Source: Entoloma clypeatum
Lineage: Eukaryota; Basidiomycota; Agaricomycetes; Agaricales; Entolomataceae
Assembly: GCA_963565915.1 (NCBI GenBank)
Contig: OY751490.1
Span: 2,356,001 to 2,420,000 of the forward strand
Direction: 5' to 3'
DNA length: 64,000 bases
The translations under genes were made by a program, and so were the position numbers. The notes below the pieces were generated by a model. It saw only the letters and a list, made by a program, of their open reading frames with translations, did no database searches and was not told the DNA's origin. Positions 24,246 through 34,547 of this stretch are shown here, piece by piece. Within the stretch, counting starts at the first letter, position 1, and each line of letters starts with the position of its first letter.

Positions 24246-25954
24246 TTACAACTCATCGTGACCAGTCCCTTGACTTTGGAAGGCCTCCAATATTTCTACC
24301 AAAAAAGACAACCATCAGCACACGTCGGTATTTGGGAGGCGAGGAACACAGGATAGGAATGAGCAGCTTACTGCGTCGCATCTGGGACGAAAGCTCTAAT
24401 GGCAAGACAACATTATATTCCACAAAGAGATCACCATATGTTGCCTTCTCATGAATGGGCATCCCTTCCCCTTTAACGGTCTGCACGAATCCTGGTTATA
24501 TGAATTTCAACAGAAATTCTCATATTCATTTGCGCAGAGGACAAACCTGGTTGAGTGACACCTTTCCGAACTAGCCTTACTGTATGTCCGTCAAGGTGAG
24601 TAAGGTTGCGTTCGAAGCCTAGAAGTGCCTGATGGAAGGTGAGCTTGCAATCCTATGAAGGATCCTATCGATATACCTCATCAACTCCAATCGTCTCCTT
24701 CCAATAGAGACTACTCTCTTTCCTCCTCCAGGAGCCTTTGTCCTTCTTGCTTCTCACGTTTAGTATAATATCTCCAGCCTCCCAATCGGGACTTTCATCG
24801 GCCTCTCCTTCGAATACAACCTCATGTCCTTCGGGCATACCAGGTGGAATGTCAAGGGTATGATGCGCAGTATGGTCGACGACTTTTTGACCGGCGCAAT
24901 GAGGACAGTTTCGCTTGATTACCGTCCCGCGACCGTTGCATTCGTTACATGTTGACTGGCTTTGTGCGAACATACCAGGGAAGATCTACGTGACATGCAA
25001 ACATGAACATAAGAGAGTGAATGGAAACGGGAGATACTGTGCCTGTTGCTTCACGAGTCGCACTCCTGAACCCCCACATGTGTTACATGTGTGGATGTCT
25101 CCATCAGAAGCCGCGCCAGAGCCTCGACAGTGGTCACAAAGAACACGTTTGTTGACCATGAACTAGAAGGAATGAAATCAAAAGGCAAAAAAACGACTTG
25201 ATGGAGATTTACGTCGATGCTTGCGCCCTTGTACCTGTGAAGGGAGAGACTAAGTCTGCATTCAGTGGGTATGCCAAGTAGGGAACTTACATGTCCGCCA
25301 AATTAACGTCAAACTCGACTCGAGATGATGGGCCTCGTCGTGTTTGATGGTGTTGCTGCTGGACTGGAATCGTTCATGAGTAACGACGGGCTGCTCTGAT
25401 CGAAGGACTGACAGCCGCCACCAAAGAAACTCTGGAACATATCAAAGGGATTTGCTTGATGTTGGCCCCCTTCATGAGCTTTCAAGCCTTCCTATCAAAA
25501 GGTAAGTTTTAGACTGACGCAATATATTATTAGTGCCTCACCTCTCCGTGTCGATCATAAATTTGGCGTTTCTAGTTTGGACTTGAGTATTATCCCTCAA
25601 AACGAGCGGCATTGTTACTCACGGTGAGATCCGATAAGACCTCATATGCTAAAGGTCAACCTAGCCTATGAACAGTCGAAGCATGAACATGTGCAGGAGG
25701 CCTACCATGAGCAATCTCTACAAATTTATCCTCGGCTCCCTTTTCCTTGTTCTTATCCGGGTGATATTTCTTGCTCAGTTTCCTGTATGCATGTCTGATG
25801 TCTTTCTCGGAAGCGGACTTGTGTACTGTTTCCCGAGTCAATGAGAGCATGTGCGAGCGTCAGTCAAGGCGGACGCACAGTCTAGAATTTTATATAAATC
25901 TGCGGCGGCGGCAAAACAAGCGAGACATAGGATGAGAAAGGGTAGAGAAAACAT
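24246..25954 (-). CDS. SCJ1: ER-lumenal J-domain protein (type I DnaJ, Scj1-like) ending in HDEL
   Basis: Co-chaperone of BiP/Kar2 in the ER lumen. Start ATG 25952-25954 gives a signal peptide ([18 protein letters not shown]) running straight into the J domain (ADLYKIL). The J-domain core is [20 protein letters not shown] followed by [12 protein letters not shown], with the HPD motif intact. A Gly-rich linker leads to the zinc-finger domain with four CxxCxxxx repeats ([32 protein letters not shown]). The substrate-binding domain follows ([36 protein letters not shown]). A final intron (donor after ATGCGACGCA) joins the last exon, which ends in GTGHDEL and a stop at 24246-24248. HDEL is a standard ER-retrieval signal. 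The gene has many introns, and the divergent neighbour starts only 121 bp away. Confidence 0.93.
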
Positions 25955-26075
25955 TGTAAGGAAGGTGTGGGGCCCACAGGCAGAGTTACTTATGGGACAC
26001 GTACGACAGAATTTCAAGTACACACTGGTCTCGTGATCAGATGCGTGATCGTATGCAAACTCTTCTTGAACGCTC
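25955..26075. promoter_or_regulatory. 121-bp bidirectional promoter with a TACGTGTC element
   Basis: The start codons of the ER J-protein (-) and of the 26076 gene (+) are separated by only 121 bp. The gap contains TACGTGTC on the minus strand (25996-26003), which resembles the yeast unfolded-protein-response element UPRE-2 (core TACGTG, from memory). This would fit an ER chaperone gene, but the regulatory role is inference. Confidence 0.45.
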
Positions 26076-27724
26076 ATGTTTGCCAATCGTATATCAACGC
26101 TTACCTTCCGCAGATATTCATCAACCACCTCCTCGACATATCCTTTCCCCAAATTGCGAGGTCTGCTGGTCTCTTTCGCTTCTATATCTTGTCTTCTGAC
26201 CTCCCCCGGACTAGCTTTTCCCTTCAAGGTCTCTCCAGAGGATGCACTCCTTCAAATGGCACCATGGGCATCTTCAGCATGCCTGTTCAAGCAGTTTTTT
26301 GGCTCCCTGGGCGCCCGATATCTCCCCGGGTTCGGCTTCCGGCCTTTCTTGCCTGTTAAACTAACCCCCGTGTACTTCCCTGGGTGGATTATTGACGCAG
26401 AAGCCGAGGTAGACATTTCTTCTGGGGATTCACAGGTCAGTCTGGGATCGTCTTCTCGTGATTCACGCTGAACTGATCATCCAAAAGCATACCATGACAG
26501 GCATAATACATGATTCGTATGTAACGGGATGCCTCTGAGTCCCAATTCCACGTGTTTACAACTGAAGCCCAGCCAGTTATCTTCCAGGTTGATTCTCAGA
26601 ACTGTTGCTTATCTGTCCGCTTACCTGCAACTCAGGATGCGATTTTCGGTATCTGTCCTGGCTCTCCTTTTCCCCTAAAGAACTTGGTTACAATCTCGAC
26701 GTCGTTCCATTCACTGAGGACCTTAAGGTCCAGTACGGTGAAGAGATTGCTTGTCTCCCTTATACCATTTCCCCGTTCTCCGCAATTAATATTGCGCGCT
26801 CTTTCGCTGGCAAAGAGATCACCGTCAACGGCGATTTCAACATATCACCTTCGACCCTCAAAACAAACCTCGTAGGTTCCCATAGCTTCGCTCGACAATT
26901 ACAATTTGTTCAATCTGGCTTAGTTTGCCGCGTATCCGGTTTTATTCCCGTTGTATCTTGCACGATATGAACACGTCCTACCTGGTATCGACAAGGCAAG
27001 ATCTGTCACAGTGTTTATGGAAGCTTGGACACACAGGGTACGTTTCATCCATTGAAATTGTACATATTGATCTCAGGAGCTGCAGGGTCATATCATGACC
27101 GAAGCAGTTGCTACTCAAGGTGCTAGTATTCGAGCTTTGGTTCCCAATGCGCCGCAAGCCCTGCAATCGTTTACCCATATGTTGGATCACATTAACACAG
27201 TTGTCTTACGCGGATTTCCCCGATCCTTCATTCACATCGCGAGCACCCCGGATACCCGTCATTTAGCGTTGGCACTGGGTAAATGGTTGGATGATATCCT
27301 GGAGCAACCATATGCTCCGGAGAAGTTGACAGCCGACAGTGATGTGGCAGATTTGGGCAATGATCCTCGTATTCGTGGATATAGTGGGGACGAAAGAATC
27401 GTGAACCACAAGTGGATGTCAATGAGCAGAGAAATTGCATCACTGAGAAAGATTGTCGAGGTAAACAGGAAATGTTTGAGGTGCGCATCTTACTTACTAT
27501 TCTTTTCTACTCAGAGCATGCAAAAAACCGGTGTATCCGGGCATACACGCGTTATATCGGTGGGCACAGGAGATACGAAGCCAACGGATGTCTTTGACGA
27601 TGCTGTGAAAACTCTTCAGGAAAAGATACATAATCTGGAGGAGAAAAGAGGGTCTACTATGCCTCCTTGGTGGAGGGAATGGATAAAGAAGAGCAAAGAA
27701 ATTGAAGCAGAAGGTAGCTCGTAA
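26076..27724 (+). CDS. Conserved fungal protein of unknown function, probable mitochondrial presequence
   Basis: The start at 26076 gives MFANRISTLTFRRYSSTTSS, an Arg/Ser-rich, acid-free leader typical of mitochondrial presequences. The exon chain then reads AFPFKVSPEDALLQMAPWAS, RYLPGFGFRPFLPVKLTPVY, FPGWIIDAEAEVD, SYLPGCDFRYLSWLSFSP, IACLPYTISPFSAINIARSF, FAAYPVLFPLYLARYEHVLP and VTVFMEAWTHRGHIMTEAV. It ends in a helical, acidic tail with TMPPWWREWIKKSKEIEAEG and a stop at 27722-27724. All junctions used have GT-AG ends and keep phase, although the first (donor GTCTGC) is weak. I have seen similar unannotated fungal proteins but cannot name a family. The hydrophobic FAAYPVLFPLYLARY segment may touch or cross a membrane. 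Confidence 0.8.
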
Positions 27725-27826
27725 GTTCTATCTACCGTGACAAAAAAAAATCGCGAGACGTGATTATCACGTGATCGACCAATTTTGTGACGAGTCACCT
27801 TGCACGGTTTTGGTCTTTAGTTCGTC

Positions 27827-29792
27827 ATGGTGCACAACAGGATCAATGAGAAGGAATCCAATCCAAACATTCATATCAACTTCATCACTGCACTCCCAGC
27901 CCAGGATGACACAGAGCAAGAAGCAGCCAGACAATTACTGCGGGCGCTCGCGGCCCAAGTTCGCCCTATTATGAAATCGCACGGATTTTCCATCAATAGT
28001 TTCGAAGAGGTAATCCAACAGCCAATAAAGAAAAGAACTCCAGAGAGCTGAGCAAAACTAGTACGAACATAATAATGTCTTTGCCGGGAGGAATTGGAAT
28101 GCTGGAGAAACTATCGGTGAGCTTGTCATATATCCACTACCATGCACATCATACCAATTTCTCCTCCAAAGAACTCGTACTTCGCAGGGCTGATAAAACA
28201 TTTCTTCCAATTTTTTGGTTAATGAGCACCTTTTGCCACGAGGTCAATATCCTCCCCTAATCTTCGAACTACGATTTTATTAACACCACTGTTCAACTGC
28301 AGTTAGCTCACATCAAGGTAAGTTGTTCCAGCTGAACAGACAGTTGCTCCGATAACTCTTATGCAGCACATGAACCACGGTTCAGCGTTTCAAGCATCAT
28401 GGAGACAACTACAACAAGAGGTTCGCGATTTACAGGATGAGGGATATTACGGTGATGGTGCGCTATCTATTTAGACGTCCTTTGAAACCTTCCAAGTAGA
28501 TGTCTCCAGGCTATTGGTCATCTGGAACCCGGCTAGGCGATTCCTTTCGAGTTGGTGGACAGGGTATAGAGCCAGGCGATCTGCCGGAATACATGGCATG
28601 TACCTCTTCCCCTTCCTATCTTTTCTACCTTACCGTGCCAACAGTGTGGAGGTGCTCATACTCGGAAACGTCCAACTGCCGTGACACGGCGACGCGCTCG
28701 TCGGCCTCGGGGTTCTACGCCGATTGCATCCAGTAAAACAGGTCGACAAACTGCGAAGCCCCGCAAGGCAGGTACCAGGGTGACTTCAAAAACTGCCTTT
28801 CTGGGCAAAGGTATGACTTTGGCTGAGGAGGGTGTGAGAGGGCAGTGCATTGGGTTTGGCAAAAGGGCCACAAGGTCTGTCTCGCTGTTGTCCGGTACTT
28901 CGCTGGCGCCTGAGATTCTATGTCATAGCAAGCGTGCCAGAGATGAAAGAGCTTGGGCTGCAGAAAAGCGCATACTTGCATTGCAAAACCGGGTTGAAGG
29001 CGAGCAACTTGTGGGTTTGTTTCTATGCGACCGATTTAACTCAGTGCATTACTTAGCCTCGACATCAAAATCGACCCTCGACGTTGCCGCCCGTACAGCT
29101 TTAGAGACTGAATTGTACGATGATGAAGACGACATGGTCCCCGAGACAGATTCCCAACGTAGACACATTCTAGTGTCATCAGAAGGAAGCCAATATTTGC
29201 AAGGGTTACAATCAGGAACATTGTGGGGCTACTTACAGAAATATTTCGATCTCAAGCAGGCAAGCAGTTCTCGACCAGCCAACATTGATCATACCGGTGA
29301 TCTACCTTCACAATCTGAATCGACCGGTAGGAGTGGGAAACGGCAGGAAAAGGAAAGGGATGTAGCCAAGGTTGTCAAATACGCCAGTTAGTTCCTTTAT
29401 TCGTACTTCAGGTGAACGCAACCTAACACTTTGTGGTCAAGGCAGTTTCAAGCATCCAGTGACTGCAACATCCCTCGGTATAGGGAAGATCGTCCAATCA
29501 GAAATGGACTTGCGCCGAAGAGAATCACTGGGAATGGCACCTACGCAAGGAGGAAGGGCGCTCGGGTCAAGAGACAATGATAGGTCATGGGACTCGGGGT
29601 CAAAATTGTCCACCATGTGTGAAAAGGATTTGGATCGCCACGAATGGGCTTGTCATGCGTGCACATTGTAAGTTCGATCATAATGGCGAAGTGAGAATCT
29701 ATTCAATCTTGGTATTTAGATACAACCAGCCAGAACATCTGGCATGCTCAGCTTGCGCGACACCTCGTACCAGTGACCAGCAGGCTCAGTAA
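27827..29792 (+). CDS. WSS1: WLM-domain metalloprotease, Wss1-like (DNA-protein crosslink repair)
   Basis: Predicted nuclear zinc protease that degrades proteins crosslinked to DNA, often acting with Cdc48 and SUMO. Start ATG 27827, only 102 bp after the previous stop. The WLM domain has VFAGRNWNAGETIELVLRRA, then the catalytic motif HELAHIKHMNH (HExxHxxxxxH) built from three exons, including a 15-nt microexon at 28303-28317. Next come GSAFQASWRQLQQEVRDLQ and LGDSFRVGG. A basic, disordered region follows (RRRARRPRGSTPIASSKTGR), then an acidic segment. The C-terminus has a RanBP2-type zinc finger (WACHACTLYNQPEHLACSAC), which in Wss1-type proteins can bind ubiquitin or SUMO. The stop is at 29790-29792. 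All catalytic ligands are present. Confidence 0.93.
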
Positions 29793-29921
29793 ATGAAGTT
29801 GATATTGCGTAGCACACAGTTACTCCGTCTTACCATCCCCCAGATGCTTATTACATACAATGTGCCTAATCATACGTATTGAACAACCCTTGTTTATTTC
29901 CAGCATCTGCCAGAACAAGTG

Positions 29922-30750
29922 TCAATAAGCAACCGACACGAAAAGACCAGAAACAGACAGGATTTGATGATCAGGAAATGCAATTTCCTGTCCTCCAAAT
30001 GCAATATTACAACCATTCCTTGGGAATGGTTATAAGCTGTTTCGGAAGAGATAAGGCTGAAGCGTACAAATGTTCTCCGGTCTTTCCTGGAACCTTGATG
30101 CCGTCGATCACAGCGTAACCATGATAAAGCTTTTGTCCGCTGTCTTCATATCCACCTTCGATGGGGCGTCTGCCAGGCGGAAGTTTGCCATGGGATGTTG
30201 GCACCCATTCCATCATGTTTGAATCGAAGGGAAGCAAATCAAATCTCCCATGGTGGCCATATTCACCCCCGCCGTACGGGACCAATGCAAAAGGAGAGAG
30301 GTGAGGGCCGATCTTGCATGGATGGACAGACCTCTCGAACAAAGCTGACCCGATGAATACCGGGCTGCGACCATCGGCATCATAGAAGGGAGGTGGGCCA
30401 GACCTGTCGGCTTCAGGAAATGCGGAGGTCGTCTTGAGAGGAAGGCGGTAACCTGACGGAGGGACATCACTGCCATAGCTGGGTGGAGGGTGGCTTGGGA
30501 AGGGGGGCGCCGTGAATTGATCACGATTGACCTCAGGAGTGCCATGAGGCGCTGGGAAGGATGGCGACACGGCTTGTTCACGATTGAGATCGAAGTTAGG
30601 TGGGAGGAAGGGAGGAGAGCTGAAGCTTTGAATGCTTTGGGGGCGAGGATGCTTGTCTTTCTTGACCCTCTTTTGTTTCTTGGAATGATCAGAACCAGAT
30701 GAGGAATCCGAGTCTGAAGAATCGATACTTTTACGGCGAGCTTTGACCAT
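29922..30750 (-). CDS. DM9-repeat (DUF3421) protein with low-complexity N-terminus
   Basis: Two exons joined by a 49-nt intron give 259 residues with exact phase. Start ATG 30748-30750 (MVKARRKSIDSSDSDSSSGS). Residues 1 to about 130 are Ser/Asp- then Pro-rich and likely disordered, with a basic patch (KKQKRVKKDKH). The C-terminal part has DM9-type motifs: PCKIGPHLSPFALVPYGGGE, WVPTSHGKLPPGRRPIEGGY and KVPGKTGEHLNGCNIAFGGQ. DM9 domains occur in lectin-like proteins including natterin-type pore formers and mannose-binding insect and oyster proteins (family knowledge). No pore-forming partner domain is seen here. The exact C-terminus depends on the last intron. The gene begins about 50 bp after the Rim20 stop on the same strand. 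Confidence 0.8.
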
Positions 30751-30773
30751 GACGGAATGTATCAAAGCAAGGC

Positions 30774-30793
30774 GATTACATACTTATGTAATC
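30774..30793. promoter_or_regulatory. 20-bp palindrome between Rim20 stop and DM9 start
   Basis: GATTACAT-ACTT-ATGTAATC: 8-bp perfect arms around a 4-bp spacer, lying in the roughly 50-bp gap between the two minus-strand genes. It could be a dimeric transcription-factor site or an RNA hairpin in a 3' UTR or leader. Function is unknown. Confidence 0.4.
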
Positions 30794-30800
30794 ATGACTC

Positions 30801-33800
30801 CTAATTACTCTTTTTGGGTGGAGGAGGTAGTTGGATCTCCTCAAAACCCCACTCACTTGACGTTAGTGCTGGCAGTCCGGATGCTGTTTTGCTAGCCCTT
30901 CTCATGCTCGGTGCGGTGGGTGTTGTCAATACAGGTCCCCCTTGTTGGTCTGGATCCTTCTTGCTGCTACCGACTGACATCGTTTGGAACGATCGCGTCA
31001 AGGCACTGCCGATATATCAGTTTCCGTTAGCCTCTGAAGAAAACGCCCATACTGGATTTGTTGATTTCGGAGATGGGCCCACGTTTTACAAGATTCCTTG
31101 AACTGAAGGAGAATGGTGGCCAGATTATTGTAGAACTGTATAGTGGTCAAGTCATGCGTCGGGGGATGGGGTTAATACAGGCGTTCAGTTTACCTTCAAG
31201 CCCTCATCTAAATTCCGTATTATTTCCTGATACTTGTGGTAAGCAAGGTCCAGGGACTGTAATGCATGTTCCCGTTCTTTGACGGTTGGGTCCTCCCTCC
31301 GTGACTGCAAGAAAAGCTCATTGCGGCGCTGAAAGGACTCTGGGTTAAAACCGTCGCCGCTCTGGACTAAACCCCCGAAAGCGCACCTGGATTTCTGCCA
31401 AAATTCCATTTTGCCTTTTCTCGACGTCATCAATCTCGCTAATAAACTTATCGTACTTTGCAAGTTCTTCGTCCAGAACATCTTCAAACGTGGCGGGTTC
31501 GACTTCCACCAGCCGTCCAAAACCCGATGCCACTTGAAGGATTCGGCCTCGAACGTCATCTGCTGCTGCTCGTTTCTGAGCTCTTCGCGCAATCTGTTCT
31601 CTCGTCCGATGTATATCATCTAATTCCTCAAGTTGAACGCGGAGGGCGCGAGCGTGAGCTTGTGTTTGTTTCCCTTGTGGCGTTGTGGATGCTGTAGAAG
31701 AGAAAGTGGAAGATGGGATGGACGCTTCTAGATCACCCTGCAATAAAAATACATCACTCGAGGCTGGCGGGCTTGGAAGAAACGACGCACCTCACTCCAT
31801 GTTAGTTCAATAATGTTGCTCTCCCACTCCTCCCATTTCTGTCTGACAGTCTCATCACTCGTAGCAGCCTGGGCTAAGATACTCCGATAACGCTTTTCTT
31901 TCTCAACAAGCTCCATATTCGCTTCATACGACGGCAAGCGATCAAGTCTGGCATGTTTTCTGGCGGCCTCATCCTCTGAAGCTTCGTTGTCGAGTATATC
32001 CATCGCCTATTGAAATTATCTGTCACCCGACATCATTGGAGGGGAGACATGCGATTGACCTCATTCAGGATAGCGGCGTCCTGCTGTGCTAGCTTTTCGA
32101 CGTCTTCTACGGCTTTCTCTATTCTCATAGGTCCATTCTCCAGTCGAACTTCTTCTGCTTTTCCCAACAGGCTAGGAGGTAACCCGATCGGCCGTTCCAG
32201 AGCTTCCAAAGCAGATGGCAAATTAAGAAGCCGCAAGGCTCTGTGAAGTTCAGTGTAAGAGGGACGGGCAGGGGATATTAGACTTACTCGTCGGCAGCGC
32301 GTCGCAGTCCTACAGAGACATCGACTATTCTATCTTTGATAAAATTTTCCTTCCTATCATTATAAATATCTAGACTAGTATTTAGACTAAGGATTAAAAA
32401 AAAATTGATTTCCATTAAGAACATACTGATGGCTTCCTTTGCTCCCCAACCTATCAGTTCACCAAAAATCATCCGGCTGCCACTCAATATCTTCGCTGGA
32501 TCAGAAAGGCCCTGCGGAATCGTGGATGTGACAAGGTTGGTCTGTGTAATGGATGTGAGGGCCGAAGGAGCAGGAACATCATGGTGGTATATTAGATCAT
32601 TATCTCGTTGAGCTCGAGCGAGATTTGTCTGTATAATATCGAGTAAGGACTATAGATTTCAATATCAAGCACAATAATATATTTAGAAGGCTATTACCTG
32701 TATGTCTTGGGTAACAGATGTTATGACTCTGCCACGCCGGGCAATGTCAGATGCTTTCTTCGCGTCGTTTCGCGCTTCACATAACCTTGCAATTTCGATA
32801 CCATATCTAGAAACAAGATCATAGAGCCACAAAAGGGCAAATAAAGATGTTTTCGAACCTACTCGTCTCGATTTCGTCCATGCTTTTTCGATACTGGGAT
32901 ACAGCGGCAAAGTGGCATGCCTTGGCCTCTATATAAGGAAGCCAATCCTGGAAACTCGATGAAAATCTGTACGATGGATGGAAACATGATCTCTGTACAG
33001 ATGGAAAGAGATCTTTGATGGGAGGACAAGCGTCACGTATTCCCTGGGCAGCTGACTGGTACAATGCTGCTGCCTAAGTATGAAAACTGTCAATAGACTG
33101 AGTCAGAACAGAAGACAGGTCGTGAAAGCCCACCCTCCCAGCTATTTTTGCGATAAGACCGTTTTTATACTGGTCTAAACACTTGAGAAACGATAGCCAT
33201 TTCTTCCCAGCGAAATAAACTCACTTAGTCTTGCCAGTTGCCACGAGCATTCCTGAGCTTGGGCAAGCATCAGCCATTCCAGACTCTTGATGAATTGCTG
33301 CGAGAGGTCTCGCGGAATTTGTTCGTCGTCGGGAGAGAAAATCAACTTTGGTAACACAGAAGATGTCAAGAAGGATAATACGCCGGCTGCATACTAGTCA
33401 GACTTTGTCAATTGGTATATAGGTGTAACGCTTTCGATGCTGGATATACCTGATGGTTGGCAGTAGCGCGTTTGATCCCATCCAGTCTCGAGCGATCTTC
33501 TGCGGCAGCTAACTGGGAATATATCGACGCGAGATTGAAGAGGACGCCACAGCGCTCAAAGACAAGGTTGTTCAAGGTGATAGGTATGGCATTCGGCTGA
33601 AAGGTTGGCGCATAAGCGATCGCAAGTCCTATCTTGATCGAACGGTCAATCGAGAGTGTGAAAACCGTAAACTCGCGGCTCACATCAGCCGGAAGTTTCG
33701 TCAAGATAAAAACCAGTTGGGCATGATAACTTGTAAACGTAAGTTATCTTCAGTTACATTTGAGAAGCGTCAGAGAGATTTTCAACAGACAGAAGTGAAG

Positions 33801-33984
33801 CGTTGATTCGATCGACATGAGCAACACCTCCGACACCATCCTTGCGTAGGTTCTGCCAGAGATTGATATCCTCTTTGAACTCGTCTGGGTGGCCCCCTGC
33901 ATGATCATATATGTGATCCCGCGCAGCTTCCTTTACATTGGCAGGATACGTCTTCTTGAAGGGTATGGCGAGAAGATTGGACAT
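30801..33984 (-). CDS. RIM20: Bro1-domain protein PalA/Rim20 (ESCRT-linked pH-response regulator)
   Basis: Adaptor of the Pal/Rim ambient-pH pathway that bridges ESCRT-III (Vps32) and the PacC/Rim101 transcription factor on endosomal membranes. Start ATG 33982-33984 (MSNLLAIPFKKTYPANVKEA), a typical Bro1 entry. The Bro1 domain continues with KEDINLWQNLRKDGVGGVAH, VFERCGVLFNLASIYSQLAA and LEWLMLAQAQECSWQLAR, and includes DWLPYIEAKACHFAAVSQY. The V-shaped coiled-coil domain follows (SYEANMELVEKEKRYRSIL; RALRVQLEELDDIHRTREQI; NNLATILLQFKESCKTWA). A short Pro-rich tail ends QLPPPPKKSN at 30801-30803. About a dozen introns. Bro1 itself is the main alternative; the short tail without an extended Pro-rich C-terminus favours PalA. 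Confidence 0.85.
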
Positions 33985-34547
33985 GCCTAGATTCAGTCAA
34001 CGCACGCCACTGATACAAAGAAAGAGGCGAGGAGCGTGAGAACTAGCCCCTAACAATAACTTCACTATCCCTCGATTTGTGCAAGTTACTGTAACTTAGT
34101 ATCACGTCGTGCGCGCCTTTCCTTCATGTCGCGCTCACCATTGTTACCTCTCCTGAATGCAATCGCAATGCGAATATATTCAGCCCAAGGTTTGGCCAGC
34201 TTGAAGGTGGTGTATTAAACAAAGCGTACATAGAACCAGTGTTATGCTGGCTTTGAGGAACCCAATTGATTACTGTTGAGCAAGGAAATCGGGAAGAAGC
34301 CGAAAGTTCGGCTGTCGCATCAGAGCCTGAATCGGACAAGTTACTCGTACATCTGCTCATAATCCTCTCGATACCCACTCGCCTCTGGTCGCAGCTCTCT
34401 CATATATACCTTCCGAGTCTCCTCAGTAACTCTGTTTCTGGAACTGCAAGCGCTTCAAGATCCCACACCAACACCAACATCTCTAATAGCAACCGTTTCG
34501 ACCAACCCCCACACCCCTGCTGAATCCTTGCTTTTCCAACGACAATC

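Noticed and set aside
29372..29671. Separate 99-codon gene in the Wss1 3' part
   Set aside because: It is the continuation of WSS1 after a GTTAGT...CAG intron and leads straight into the RanBP2 zinc finger.
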